Shown here: positions 16,863 to 25,861 of the stretch, in pieces
Layout of the letters: the number at the start of each line of letters is the position of its first letter
How positions within the stretch are numbered: the first letter of the stretch is position 1
Origin: Flavobacteriales bacterium
GTDB taxonomy: Bacteria > Bacteroidota > Bacteroidia > Flavobacteriales_F > PHOS-HE28
DNA length: 64,000 nucleotides
NCBI GenBank assembly: GCA_024103275.1
Contig: JAGFIV010000037.1
Span: 29,554 to 93,553 of the forward strand
Direction: 5' to 3'
Position numbers and translations under genes: made by a program
Notes under the pieces: model-generated
Databases searched by the model: none
Seen by the model: only the letters and a program-made list of their open reading frames with translations
Told to the model about the DNA's origin: nothing

Positions 16863-17852
16863 CTACCCTCGAAACACCCGCAGCAGCTCTTCCGCGGCAT
16901 CAAATGGACTGATCTCCCCACGGGCAACCTGTTCCTCCATGGCAGGCAACGCCATGCGGATACGCGCGTCGTTGTTGAATTCGCCGGCCAATGCCTCTTG
17001 GATGGCCGCGTGCAGCCACCAATGCGTTTGTGCCTGCCGGCGACGCGCCTGGTAACCGTTGGCCAGGTTGGTGGCGGCGATGGTCTCCAAGGCGTCGGCC
17101 AGTTGGGGGATCCCCTTCCCGGTGGTGGCGGAGCATAGCTTCACGGGTGGCCGCTCACCGTTTTCGCGTGGGGGCAGCAAGGCGATGGCCTGCTTCAGGT
17201 CCATGGCCGCGCGCTGGTTGCGCGGTTCGTTGTCGCCATCGGTCTTGGTCAGGGCGATCAGGTCGGCGGATTCCATGATGCCGCGCTTGATGCCTTGCAG
17301 GCTGTCCCCGGTGCCTCCGATGGCGAGGAGCAGGTTCAGGTCGGTGAGCTGGTCCACGGCGGTCTCGCTTTGGCCCACGCCCACGGTCTCGATCAGGATA
17401 CGGTCGTAGCCGGCGGCCTCGCACAGGATCATGGCCTCGCGGGTGCGGCGTGCCACGCCGCCCAGCGTGCCGCCGCTGGGTGAGGGCCGGATGAAGGCGC
17501 GGTCCTCGCCGGCGAGGCGTTCCATGCGGGTCTTGTCGCCCAGGATGCTGCCGCCGGTGCGGGTGCTGCTGGGGTCGATGGCCAGCACGGCCACGCGGTG
17601 GCCCCGGCCGATCAGCTCCATGCCCAAGGCATCGATCAGCGTGCTCTTGCCCACGCCCGGGATGCCGGTAACGCCGATGCGCACCGAAGCGGTATCCGCC
17701 TTCAGGGCGTCCCGTACCAGGGCGGTGGCCGCGGCCTTGTCGGCCGGCCGGGTGCTTTCCACCAGGGTGATGGCCCGGCCCAGGGCCATGCGGTCGCCGC
17801 TGCGCAGGGCCTGCAGCAGTGCGTTGCCTTCCGTGCGATCGCCTTGTGCCAT
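16863..17852 (-). CDS. meaB: Methylmalonyl-CoA mutase-associated GTPase MeaB
   Basis: G-protein chaperone that guards adenosylcobalamin loading of methylmalonyl-CoA mutase. Of 329 residues: Walker A GIPGVGKST at 63-71, then AIDPSSTRTGGSILGDKTRM, ETVGVGQSE, and the base-specificity region ALTKTDGDN. The C-terminal dimerisation helices are present. The start at 17852 overlaps the stop of the preceding gene (TGATG). The mutase is not in the window, but B12 use is supported by the B12-dependent ribonucleotide reductase at 33.4 kb. Confidence 0.95.
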   Translation of the reverse strand: MAQGDRTEGNALLQALRSGDRMALGRAITLVESTRPADKAAATALVRDALKADTASVRIGVTGIPGVGKSTLIDALGMELIGRGHRVAVLAIDPSSTRTGGSILGDKTRMERLAGEDRAFIRPSPSGGTLGGVARRTREAMILCEAAGYDRILIETVGVGQSETAVDQLTDLNLLLAIGGTGDSLQGIKRGIMESADLIALTKTDGDNEPRNQRAAMDLKQAIALLPPRENGERPPVKLCSATTGKGIPQLADALETIAATNLANGYQARRRQAQTHWWLHAAIQEALAGEFNNDARIRMALPAMEEQVARGEISPFDAAEELLRVFRG

Positions 17853-18406
17853 CAGTTTCCGCGGTAGTTGTTCACCCATTCCTTTTCCCCCATGTCGCGA
17901 AGCAGCCTGAACATCTCGGGCCCCACGATCAGCCCGTTGGTGTATTTCAGGCCATATTGCCCCAAGATCCCCATTTGCCGCGCACTGGGCGCCAGCGGCT
18001 TCTCGCTCCAGCCTTTCATGGCCCGCTGCCCGTCCGCCGTTTTCAATGGATATTCCCAATAGCGCAGCTTCCAAAGGTTGTCCAGCGTGGGGCAATCGGT
18101 GAGGAAGCCCATGGCCGCGCTATCCGGCGGCAGGGTGCAGGCCTTCACGCCGTACTTGCGGAACAGGTCCTCGGCATCCGGATTGGCGGGGCTGAAGGTG
18201 CGGCCTTGGGCCTGCTTGATGAAGCTTTCCCGGCTGATGGGACGGCTTTCCGCCACTTGGCCGTCCTTCATCTTCACCAGGAACAGGCAGAAGAGCTGGC
18301 CATCCATGGAAGGGGACAGGTTGAGCGCGAATTCCTGGACGGGCAACGCCTGCGCCGGAGCGGGCATGCCCAGGCTCAACGCAATAAGGAACAGCAGCAG
18401 GCGCAT
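17852..18406 (-). CDS. Secreted protein of unknown function
   Basis: A 184-residue protein with signal peptide MRLLLFLIALSLGMPAPAQA and no recognised domain. The mature region contains three scattered cysteines and a Trp/Tyr-rich segment (LWKLRYWEYPLKTADG). It is translationally coupled to meaB by a TGATG overlap, though a functional link to meaB is not obvious. Confidence 0.7.
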   Translation of the reverse strand: MRLLLFLIALSLGMPAPAQALPVQEFALNLSPSMDGQLFCLFLVKMKDGQVAESRPISRESFIKQAQGRTFSPANPDAEDLFRKYGVKACTLPPDSAAMGFLTDCPTLDNLWKLRYWEYPLKTADGQRAMKGWSEKPLAPSARQMGILGQYGLKYTNGLIVGPEMFRLLRDMGEKEWVNNYRGN

Positions 18407-18457
18407 GACCGGCGAAAATACCGACGATGGGCCACGGCCGTGCTCCGCGGTCCCGCT

Positions 18458-19015
18458 TCAGCGGCCGCGTGGGGCCAGGCGGGAATAGACCAATGAATCC
18501 ACATATTCACCGTTCACGCGGTAGTTCTCCCTGAAATAGCCTTCGCGGACAAACTGGTTGCGCTGCAGGACCTGGATGGAGGCCGTGTTGCCCGGGGCCA
18601 CGGTGGCCTCCACGCTGTTCAGGCCGATCACCCGGAAGCCATGCTCCAGCACGGCCGCCAACGCCTCGCTGGCCAATCCCTGCCCCCACAGGTCGGGATG
18701 CAGGGCGTAGCCGACCTCGGCGCGGTGATGCTCCTTCAGGATGCGCCAGTAACCGATATAGCCCACCAGGCGGTCGGACCCCTTCACGGTGATGGCCCAC
18801 ATGATGGCATCGCCCGCGACGGCCGCCTGGCGGAATTCCCGCACCATGCGCAGGCTGTCCGCGCTTCGGGTGTCGAGCGGCTTGGGGATGTAGCGCATCA
18901 CGTCGGGCGAGGACCGCAGCCGGAAGATGGCCGGTGCGTCATCCTCGCGCAATTCCCGCAACACCAGGCGGCGCGTATGCAGCACGGGGATCTCCGAAAA
19001 ATCCGGCCATATCAT
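18458..19015 (-). CDS. GNAT N-acetyltransferase, RimJ/RimL type
   Basis: A 185-residue acetyltransferase. It begins with TRRLVLRELREDDAPAIFRLRSSPDVMRY, typical of the RimJ/RimL subgroup. The acetyl-CoA pyrophosphate loop is HPDLWGQGLASEAL, and NTASIQVLQRNQFVREG is the C-terminal signature. Acceptor substrate unknown (ribosomal protein N-termini, amino acids or antibiotics in relatives). Start at 19015 follows from the conserved N-terminus. The 183 bp to the divergent gene at 19199 presumably hold both promoters. Confidence 0.88.
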   Translation of the reverse strand: MIWPDFSEIPVLHTRRLVLRELREDDAPAIFRLRSSPDVMRYIPKPLDTRSADSLRMVREFRQAAVAGDAIMWAITVKGSDRLVGYIGYWRILKEHHRAEVGYALHPDLWGQGLASEALAAVLEHGFRVIGLNSVEATVAPGNTASIQVLQRNQFVREGYFRENYRVNGEYVDSLVYSRLAPRGR

Positions 19016-19198
19016 GAGGCCAAGGTATTGTGCCGCCGGGATCGCCGGGCTGTCCATGGCCTGGTGGAGGGATCCAGGACGGCCCATGCCCCATGGCCCC
19101 TTGTCCATTTGCATGCTACAGGACGATATGGAACAAGGCGATCGACCGCATTGAACGGGAAGGACCGCAGGCGGCACAATGATCAGTAGTTTGGCCCT

Positions 19199-20323
19199 AT
19201 GATGAAGCACGGGATCAAATGCGATGTGGGACCTGCCTTGGCCATTCTGTTGCTGGGGTTGGCGGTGCCGGTATCGGCCAAGGAATACACGGTGCCTGCG
19301 GGCATCGATGTGGGGAAATGGTTCGCAGGGCTGCCGAAGGATGCCACGGCGGTGGTGTTCTCCGAGGCCGCGCAATACCAGAGCGAGGGCGACATCGTGC
19401 TGCCCGAACGGGAGTTGCTGGTAATCGACGGCAAAGGCAGCCGCCTGATCCTGGGCAAGAACTCCAATGGGTTCACCTCGCCAGTGACCGGCCAGAAGCA
19501 GGCGATGGTCCATGCAAACTACCGTTACCTGATCAAGGACTTCGCATCGATCAAGGGCGGCCGGAAGGCCATCGACCTGCAGGCCTCGTTGGGCAGCATC
19601 GTGCAGAATTGCCACTTGGACGCACAGACGGAGGCGGCGGTGGACCTGCGCTTTTGCCTGCTGGCGCGGCTGAGCAACCTGCGCATCACCAATCCAAGGG
19701 ACAAAGGCGTGGTGGTGCGGCACGGTGACTGGAAGGGGGCCAACGGATTCAACAGCCAGAGCAACAACACGGTGCTGGAGCAGGTGCGGGTGTATTGCAT
19801 GACCAGCACCACCGCCGCCTTCACCATCCTGAACACCAACGGGGTGCGCATGACGGATTGCGTATCCGAAGGGACGGGCTGCGATTACGACATCTTCCTG
19901 AGCGCCCGGCTGGACGGCACCGAGGACTGGCTGGCGAACAACACGGTGGTGAAGTCCTTCACCCTTTCCAACTTCCACGTGGAGCACGAGGTGCGCAAAG
20001 CCTCGATCTATGTGAACATGCCCATCAAGGCGACGGTGAACCTGGAGAATGTATACTGGAACAGCCCGCAGAAGGCACCGGTGATCCTGTACACCATGGG
20101 ACAGCTCAATCTGTACAACATCGGTTGGTGGAACAGCTCCTTTTGGATCGGCACGCGGGTAAATGCGCCGCGCATCAACATCTTCAATGCGCCGAGCGAG
20201 CTGGAGCTCAAGGACAAGGTGGTGCGGGACAACCGGGCCGGATTCCTGCGGATGGTGGACCCGTTGCCCAGGAACGGCACGCTGCAGCTGAATTATGTGT
20301 TCGTGCGCTGGAAGGCGATTTAG
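19199..20323 (+). CDS. Exported right-handed beta-helix protein
   Basis: A 374-residue protein with signal peptide (ILLLGLAVPVSA) followed by repeated short strands with N/D turns (KNSNGF, IVQNCHLDAQ, LSNLRITNPRDKG, NNTVLEQVRVY). This is typical of a parallel beta-helix related to pectate-lyase-like folds. There is no clear catalytic triad, so an enzymatic role cannot be asserted. It stands alone on the plus strand between acetyltransferase genes. Confidence 0.72.
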   Translation: MMKHGIKCDVGPALAILLLGLAVPVSAKEYTVPAGIDVGKWFAGLPKDATAVVFSEAAQYQSEGDIVLPERELLVIDGKGSRLILGKNSNGFTSPVTGQKQAMVHANYRYLIKDFASIKGGRKAIDLQASLGSIVQNCHLDAQTEAAVDLRFCLLARLSNLRITNPRDKGVVVRHGDWKGANGFNSQSNNTVLEQVRVYCMTSTTAAFTILNTNGVRMTDCVSEGTGCDYDIFLSARLDGTEDWLANNTVVKSFTLSNFHVEHEVRKASIYVNMPIKATVNLENVYWNSPQKAPVILYTMGQLNLYNIGWWNSSFWIGTRVNAPRINIFNAPSELELKDKVVRDNRAGFLRMVDPLPRNGTLQLNYVFVRWKAI

Positions 20324-20335
20324 CCTCTTCCCTGG

Positions 20336-20680
20336 TCATCCGTGATAGACCCGCGAGGCCGCTATCGTGCCGTCGATTACCTCCAGCACCTCGCCCACGC
20401 GCAGGGCGGGCTCGCCCTCCACGTGCCGCACGTACTCCATGAAGACGCTGCGTTCATCAGCGATTAGGTTCGTCGGTTCGTAGCGCAGCGAAGGCAGGCG
20501 GTCAAAGGCATCGCGCCACCAGGCGCGCAGGGCCGCCTTGCCCTGGACCCAACCGTTCGTTTCCGGGCGACGGGCCAGGAGCTTTGGGCTGAAGTGCCGG
20601 GCATCATCGCTGTACAAGGCCAACAAGGCTTCCAGGTCGTGCCGGTTGAAGGCATCGAACCAGGCATGTGCAATGTCCAT
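20336..20680 (-). CDS. NTF2/SnoaL-like protein
   Basis: A 114-residue cone-shaped alpha+beta protein of the NTF2-like superfamily. It has DIAHAWFDAFNRHDLEALLALYSDDARHFSP at the N-terminus and GKAALRAWWRDAFDRLPSL in the middle, ending in a short strand. Members are isomerases, dehydratases or ligand binders; no active-site set can be assigned. An in-frame ATG at 20698 would add six residues. Confidence 0.75.
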   Translation of the reverse strand: MDIAHAWFDAFNRHDLEALLALYSDDARHFSPKLLARRPETNGWVQGKAALRAWWRDAFDRLPSLRYEPTNLIADERSVFMEYVRHVEGEPALRVGEVLEVIDGTIAASRVYHG

Positions 20681-20725
20681 CGTCCGTATGCGGCCCATGG
20701 GCTCAAGGATTGATCCCCGCAAAGA

Positions 20726-21259
20726 TCAAGGTTGCAGCATCACGCGGAACACCATCGCCGGGGTACCGCGATGCACGGTATCCTTTTCGTGGGTCATCCC
20801 ATTGCGCTTGGCCACGGCCTGGCTCTTGAAGTTGCCAGGATCGATGAGCGAGATCACCGAAGGGGCCAAGCGCTGCTGCCGGGCACATTCCTTGCAGGCC
20901 ATGGCGGCTTCCGTGGCGTAGCCTTTTCCCCAAGCCGTGGGCAGCAGATGGTAGCCCACTTCCAGTTCGGCGATGCCGTCCATTTCCTGCGTCAACAGGC
21001 CGACCATGCCGACGGGCTTCCGCGTCGCGCGCTCGCTTACCACGTTCAGGCAGGAACCGTCTTTGGCCATGCGGTCCAACGAACGTTGGATGAACCCGCG
21101 GCAATCCGCCTCGCTGCCCAAGGTGAACGGCATGAAGCGGATGGCCTCGGCGTTGTTCATGTATTCCATCCACCACAGCTGGTCGTCCATCACCGGGCGG
21201 CGGAAAACGAGGCGTTCGGTGGTGAGGCCTTCGAGGGAGGGAATGGGAAGTTGAAGCAT
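20726..21259 (-). CDS. GNAT N-acetyltransferase
   Basis: A 177-residue acetyltransferase with LTTERLVFRRPVMDDQLWWMEYMNN at the N-terminus. The acetyl-CoA loop is LLPTAWGKGYATEAAMACKE, followed by DPGNFKSQAVAKRNGMTHEKD. It differs from the enzyme at 18458 throughout, so it is not a recent duplicate. Substrate unknown. Confidence 0.88.
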   Translation of the reverse strand: MLQLPIPSLEGLTTERLVFRRPVMDDQLWWMEYMNNAEAIRFMPFTLGSEADCRGFIQRSLDRMAKDGSCLNVVSERATRKPVGMVGLLTQEMDGIAELEVGYHLLPTAWGKGYATEAAMACKECARQQRLAPSVISLIDPGNFKSQAVAKRNGMTHEKDTVHRGTPAMVFRVMLQP

Positions 21260-21327
21260 GCCTCGTGGTCTCCGTGAACCGGGTGAAAGCCATTGCCCTT
21301 TTCAACTTTCAGCCTGCAACTTTCAAG

Positions 21328-23712
21328 TCACTCCCTCACCATCCCCACCGCCATCTCCACCACATCCTCCACGCTGGGTTTGCTGAAGTAGTCGCCATCG
21401 GTGCCGTAGGCGGGGCGGTGGGCCTTGGCGGTGAGCGTGGCGGGCGCGGCATCGAGGTGGCGGTAGCCCCCTTGCACCTGCAGCACCTGCTGCAGGATGT
21501 AGGCGCTGGCGCCGCCGGGCACATCCTCGTCCACCACCAGCAGGCGGTTGGTCTTCTTCAGGCTTTCCACAATGCGGTGTTCCCGGTCGAAGGGGAGGAG
21601 GGTGCGCGCATCCACCAGCTCCACGGACATGCCGAGGGCTTCCAGCCGGACCGCGGCCTCTTCGCAGATGCGGAACGTGCTGCCGTAGCTCACCAGCGTG
21701 AGGTCATTGCCTTCGCGCACCACCTCGGGGATGCCGATGGGCACGGTGAACTCGCCCAGGTTGGACGGCATGCGCTCCTTGAGCCGGTAGCCGTTGAGGC
21801 ATTCGATCACCAGTGCCGGGTCGTCGCTATGGAGGAGCGTGTTGTACATGCCCGCTGCCTGCTGCATGTTGCGCGGCACGCAGACCACCACGCCGCGCAT
21901 GCTGTTGATGATGGTGCCCATGGGGCTGCCGCTGTGCCACACGCCCTCGAGCCGGTGGCCCCGGGTACGCACGATCAGCGGGGCCTTCTGGCCGCCCTTG
22001 GTGCGCCACTGGATGGTGGCCAGGTCGTCGCTCATGCCCTGCAGGCAGAACATCAGGTAGTCCAGGTACTGGATCTCGGCCACCGGGCGCAGGCCGCGCA
22101 GCGCCAGGCCGATGCCTTGGCCCAGGATGGTGGCCTCGCGGATGCCGGCATCGCTCACGCGCAGTTCGCCGAAGCGCGCCTGCATGCCTTCCATGCCCTG
22201 GTTCACGTCGCCGATCTTGCCGGTGTCCTCGCCGAAGGTGAGCAGCAACGGCTCCTTTTCGAAGAGCGCGGCGAAGTTGTCGCGGATGATGATGCGGCCG
22301 TCCACTTCCTCTTCCGAGGCGTATTCCACCGGCACCTCGGGCACGTTCAGGCAGCTCTTGGCACTTTGGCTGTACAGGTGGCTCCCGTACCGTTCGGCAT
22401 TGTCGGCCATGGCCTTTTCCACCCATTGGCGCAATTCGTCGGCCGGGACTTCCCGGGCACCGGCCAGGGCGAGCGCCCGCCGGGCGATGCCCAGCACTTC
22501 CCGGCGGCCGGGGTCCAGGCTCTTGCGCAGCTCGTCCGCCAAGGCCGCCGCTTCCCCCATGTCCAAGGCCTCCACCATGGCGATCACTTCGCGGCGCTCC
22601 GCCTCGATGGGGGCGGTGAATGCGGCCCAGGCCGCCTTCTGGGCCGCCCGGGCATCGGCTTTGGCTTTGGCCTGGATGGCATCGAGGTCCTCTGCCGTGG
22701 CGATGATGTTGCCCCCCGGCCTGAAGGCCAGGATGAACTCCCTGAACCGCACGATGCAGTCCACGCTCTTGTACCACTCCAGTTCCTCCTTGCTCTTGTA
22801 CCGCTCGTGGCTGCCGCTGGTGCTGTGCCCCTGGGGTTGGGTCACCTCCTCCACATGGATCACGCAGGGAACGTGTTCCTCGCGGCATTGGGCGATGGCC
22901 TGTTCGTAGGTCTTGTTCAGGGCGGCATAGTCCCAGCCCTTCACCTTGTACACCCGGATGCCGTTGGTGCCCTCCTGCTTCTCGAATCCCTTGAGCAGGG
23001 TGCTGATGCTGCCCTTGGTGGTCTGGTGGGCCTTGCTCACGCTGATGCCCCAGCCGTCATCCCACACGCTCACGGCCATGGGCACCTGCAGCACGCCCGC
23101 CGCGTTGATGGTCTCCCAGAAAAGGCCCTCGCTGGTGCTGGCATCGCCGATGGTGCCGAAGGCCACCTCGTTGCCGTGGTCGCTCAGGTGGGTGTGGTTG
23201 TGCAGCGCCTTGCCTTGGCGGAAGACCTTGCTGGCCTGTGCCAGGCCCAGCAGCCGCGGCATCTGGCCGCCGGTGGGGGAGATGTCCGGGCTGGAGTTGT
23301 ACTGTTCGGCCAGGTTCCTCCAGTTCCCGTCGGCATCCAGGCTGCGGGTGGCGTAGTGGCCGTTCATTTGGCGCCCCGCGCTGGAAGGCTCGGCCACCAG
23401 GTCGGCATGGGCGTAGAGCTGGGCGAACCATTGCTGCACCGTGAGCTCGCCGATGGCGAACATGAACGTTTGGTCGCGGTAGTAGCCGCTGCGCCAGTCG
23501 CCGGGCCTGAACTGCTTGGCCATGCACACCTGCGCCAATTCCTTGCCGTCGCCGAAGATGCCGAACTTGGCCTTTCCCGTCAGCACTTCCTTGCGCCCCA
23601 GCAGGCTGGCCTCCCGGCTGAGGCAAACCAGGGCAAAGTCCTTCAGGAGCTCCTCCTTGAGCTCGGACAGGGTGATGGGGTCTTGGGAAGGGATGGATCG
23701 TGTGGTCGGCAT
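21328..23712 (-). CDS. 2-oxoacid dehydrogenase E1, fused alpha and beta chains (branched-chain type)
   Basis: A 794-residue thiamine-diphosphate enzyme for decarboxylation of 2-oxoacids, probably branched-chain, ahead of E2/E3. The alpha-like half (1-~410) has the cofactor motif region GTIGDASTSEGLFWETIN (GDAS at 189-192) and DDGWGISV. The beta-like half (from ~480) has FGEDTGKIGDVNQG and SDAGIREATILGQGIGLAL, ending near the C-terminus with VDEDVPGGASAYI. The fusion of E1 alpha and beta into one chain is common in Bacteroidota. The start at 23712 matches the conserved N-terminus. No E2 or E3 gene is adjacent. Confidence 0.93.
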   Translation of the reverse strand: MPTTRSIPSQDPITLSELKEELLKDFALVCLSREASLLGRKEVLTGKAKFGIFGDGKELAQVCMAKQFRPGDWRSGYYRDQTFMFAIGELTVQQWFAQLYAHADLVAEPSSAGRQMNGHYATRSLDADGNWRNLAEQYNSSPDISPTGGQMPRLLGLAQASKVFRQGKALHNHTHLSDHGNEVAFGTIGDASTSEGLFWETINAAGVLQVPMAVSVWDDGWGISVSKAHQTTKGSISTLLKGFEKQEGTNGIRVYKVKGWDYAALNKTYEQAIAQCREEHVPCVIHVEEVTQPQGHSTSGSHERYKSKEELEWYKSVDCIVRFREFILAFRPGGNIIATAEDLDAIQAKAKADARAAQKAAWAAFTAPIEAERREVIAMVEALDMGEAAALADELRKSLDPGRREVLGIARRALALAGAREVPADELRQWVEKAMADNAERYGSHLYSQSAKSCLNVPEVPVEYASEEEVDGRIIIRDNFAALFEKEPLLLTFGEDTGKIGDVNQGMEGMQARFGELRVSDAGIREATILGQGIGLALRGLRPVAEIQYLDYLMFCLQGMSDDLATIQWRTKGGQKAPLIVRTRGHRLEGVWHSGSPMGTIINSMRGVVVCVPRNMQQAAGMYNTLLHSDDPALVIECLNGYRLKERMPSNLGEFTVPIGIPEVVREGNDLTLVSYGSTFRICEEAAVRLEALGMSVELVDARTLLPFDREHRIVESLKKTNRLLVVDEDVPGGASAYILQQVLQVQGGYRHLDAAPATLTAKAHRPAYGTDGDYFSKPSVEDVVEMAVGMVRE

Positions 23713-23732
23713 GCTCGGCGGATCGTTCGTTG

Positions 23733-23740
23733 CGAAGGTA
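23733..23740 (-). promoter_or_regulatory. Putative -7 element of the E1 gene
   Basis: The minus strand reads TACCTTCG, one mismatch from TAnnTTTG, ~20 bp before the start codon. No convincing -33 element at standard spacing was seen. Confidence 0.35.
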
Positions 23741-23960
23741 GGGTGCGACCGGGATCGGGGCCTGCAAAACCAGGCCCGCCGCCCGGCAAGGCTTGTTGAC
23801 CGGCGCGTCGCCGCGAAGGGGGGTGGCCTCCATGCAGGCCGGCCCGGCGGGGGCAAAAGCGGACAATCAGGTCCTCTTTTTTGCGCAAGCCGAAATCTTG
23901 GCTCAACTTCGCGGCGGGAAAAGTTCCCCACGAGATCAACCGATACACCTAACAAAAACA

Positions 23961-24461
23961 ATGAGCCCCATGAAACTTGGTTCCACGTTGATGCCCTTGG
24001 GCGTAGTAGCCCTGCTGATGGTCGCCTGCGGCGGCGGCGATGCCCAAAAGGCGGCCCCGGCCGAGCCGGCAAAGCCTGCCGAGACCACCCAGGCCGCCAA
24101 GCCTGCCACCACCGGGGAAATCACCTATCCGCCTGATTTCATCACGGCCGACAAGATCACCCCGCCGTTGACGGACGCCATCGACCAGACCATGGTGGAC
24201 AACGCCATGAAGATCTTCAACGCCAAGTGCAAGGCCTGCCACGGCCTCACCGAGGAGAAGGTGGTCGGCCCGGGATGGAAGGGCGTGATCAAGGAGCGCA
24301 AGCCCGAGTGGATCATGAACATGATGCTGCACACGCAGTGGATGCTTGAGAATGATCCCGAGGCGCAGAAGCTGGTGGAGGAGACCGGTGCACAGATGAC
24401 GGACCAGGAGCTCACCGAGAAGCAGGCGCGCGAGATGCTGGAGCTGATCCGCTCGCTCTGA
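23961..24461 (+). CDS. Monohaem cytochrome c lipoprotein of the nos cluster (copy 1)
   Basis: A 166-residue protein with lipobox VALLMVAC (C23), an Ala/Pro/Lys linker, and a cytochrome c domain with CKACH at about residues 92-96. A Met-rich distal region (IMNMMLHTQWMLENDPEAQ) probably supplies the axial Met. It is homologous over the whole domain to the protein at 25862. Membrane-tethered cytochromes of this kind deliver electrons to clade II NosZ. The ATG at 23961 places the lipoprotein signal at the N-terminus. Confidence 0.88.
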   Translation: MSPMKLGSTLMPLGVVALLMVACGGGDAQKAAPAEPAKPAETTQAAKPATTGEITYPPDFITADKITPPLTDAIDQTMVDNAMKIFNAKCKACHGLTEEKVVGPGWKGVIKERKPEWIMNMMLHTQWMLENDPEAQKLVEETGAQMTDQELTEKQAREMLELIRSL

Positions 24462-24483
24462 GCCGATCGCGACAGGCGCATTG

Positions 24484-24517
24484 AAAAGGCCGGTTCCCGT
24501 GCGGGGCCGGCCTTTTT
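24484..24517. terminator. Bidirectional terminator between convergent genes
   Basis: Ten-bp stem AAAAGGCCGG (24484-24493) / CCGGCCTTTT (24507-24516) with A-run on one side and T-run on the other. It lies between the cytochrome gene and the convergent membrane protein gene, whose last base is 24517. Confidence 0.85.
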
Positions 24518-25791
24518 CATGGGACGGCGGGCAGCGGTGTGCGTTTCCGCCAGCCATGGGCCAGCAGGACGAAGATGCCTGCAGGGAGCAGCATCGACAG
24601 GGCGAGGATCAGGCCGTAGTAGCCAGGCATCATGCCCATGCCCAGCCAGAACATGCCCCCTTGCAGGAAGAGGAGGCCTTCGCTCAGCACCATTCCACCG
24701 GTGAAAACGGACAGGCCGATGCGCACGGTGGTGGAGGTGCTGATGAACCAGCGGTTCACCAGGGCCATGGCGAAGAGCATCATGCTGATGCAGGCCAAGG
24801 TGTTCAGGTGGATGAAGCCGACCACGAAATTGCGCACGGTAAAGGCCATCACGGCGAGCTGGGGTACGGCCACGGCGGCCTGCATCACCACCTTGAGGGC
24901 CATGCCCACCAATGCATACGTGACGCAGCGCCAGGCCCAAAGCGGGGCCTTGTCCTGCAGGCGCCGCTGTGCGCCGAACACGGCCTTTGCGGTGCGCCAA
25001 CCCGCCCATAGCTGCAGGAACACCCCCACGGAGTTGACGGCATAGACCATCCAGTGGCGTTCGCTCCAGGCGATGGCCAAGGCGAAGGTGAGCAGCACCG
25101 AGATCACCCACAGGCGTATGGTGGTGCGGTCCAGCAGGTAGCCCACGCCGTGGGTTTCGGCCCATCGGCTCCACAGGGCGAGGCCGCCGAACCAGAACCA
25201 GCCGTTGAGCTGGAAATGCAGGTAGAACTGGATGGACCAGTAATACAGCTCGGTGCCGAAGCCGCCGCCCTCGATGATGGGCCACATGGCCCACACGCCG
25301 AGCGTGGAGATGTACATCATCAACACGGCCAGGCGCGCCAGCATGCCGCTGCCGTTGACGCGCCAGGTCTGCGATACCTTCAGCACACGGGCCCCCAGCA
25401 GGTAGCTGGCCAGCATGTGCGTGATGGTCACCGACGTGGTGAAGGCACCATAGCTCTGCACCGGGAAGCCCAGGAGCATGCCCACGACGGCCAATTGGGA
25501 AATGGCCAGCAGGGCCAAGGTGGTGCGTGAAGGGCCCTTGGGCGTCTCGTCCTTGAGCATGAAGGCCACCATGGCGATGAAGGCCCATCCCAGCATGGCC
25601 ACGTGGGAATGGGCGTTCAGCAGGGCCCTGAACCGGAAGACGGGGATGTCCCAGATGTAATAGGCCCTGAGGAAAGCCCCGATCAGGCCGGCAATTCCGA
25701 AGTTCAGCAGGGCGATGTTGAACCAGCGACGCATCCGGGCGCTAAGGTCCGCAAAATACGGGCTCCGACCCCCCTGATCAAACTCATCCAT
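24517..25791 (-). CDS. Polytopic membrane protein resembling haem-copper oxidase subunit I
   Basis: A 424-residue protein with about twelve predicted membrane helices and a cytoplasmic N-terminus (MDEFDQGGRSPYFADLS). A conserved-looking HxH pair lies in NAHSHVAMLGW (H61, H63), with further intramembrane His residues (ITHMLASYLLGA, FYLHFQLNGWFWFGG, FIHLNTLAC). This suggests haem or metal binding and distant relation to the COX1/NorB superfamily. It lacks the full ligand set of a working oxidase or NO reductase that I could recognise. It lies between the two cytochrome c genes of the nos cluster, divergent from the second, so a role in N2O respiration is inferred. Confidence 0.6.
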   Translation of the reverse strand: MDEFDQGGRSPYFADLSARMRRWFNIALLNFGIAGLIGAFLRAYYIWDIPVFRFRALLNAHSHVAMLGWAFIAMVAFMLKDETPKGPSRTTLALLAISQLAVVGMLLGFPVQSYGAFTTSVTITHMLASYLLGARVLKVSQTWRVNGSGMLARLAVLMMYISTLGVWAMWPIIEGGGFGTELYYWSIQFYLHFQLNGWFWFGGLALWSRWAETHGVGYLLDRTTIRLWVISVLLTFALAIAWSERHWMVYAVNSVGVFLQLWAGWRTAKAVFGAQRRLQDKAPLWAWRCVTYALVGMALKVVMQAAVAVPQLAVMAFTVRNFVVGFIHLNTLACISMMLFAMALVNRWFISTSTTVRIGLSVFTGGMVLSEGLLFLQGGMFWLGMGMMPGYYGLILALSMLLPAGIFVLLAHGWRKRTPLPAVP

Positions 25792-25861
25792 GGGCCTGAT
25801 ATGTGTCAGCCCTACCTTAGCGGCGGTCCCGAATTTTGAACCCGAAAACAAGGAAAAACAA

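Noticed and set aside
21265..23799. Long open frame on the plus strand opposite the E1 gene
   Set aside because: Composition is dominated by A, G, H and V runs typical of antisense frames in high-GC DNA; the minus-strand frame has clear enzyme motifs.
24517..25791. Nitric oxide reductase (NorB) or terminal oxidase subunit I
   Set aside because: It has a HxH motif and many helices, but the complete ligand set for low-spin haem, high-spin haem and the non-haem metal was not recognised; only a general relation is proposed.
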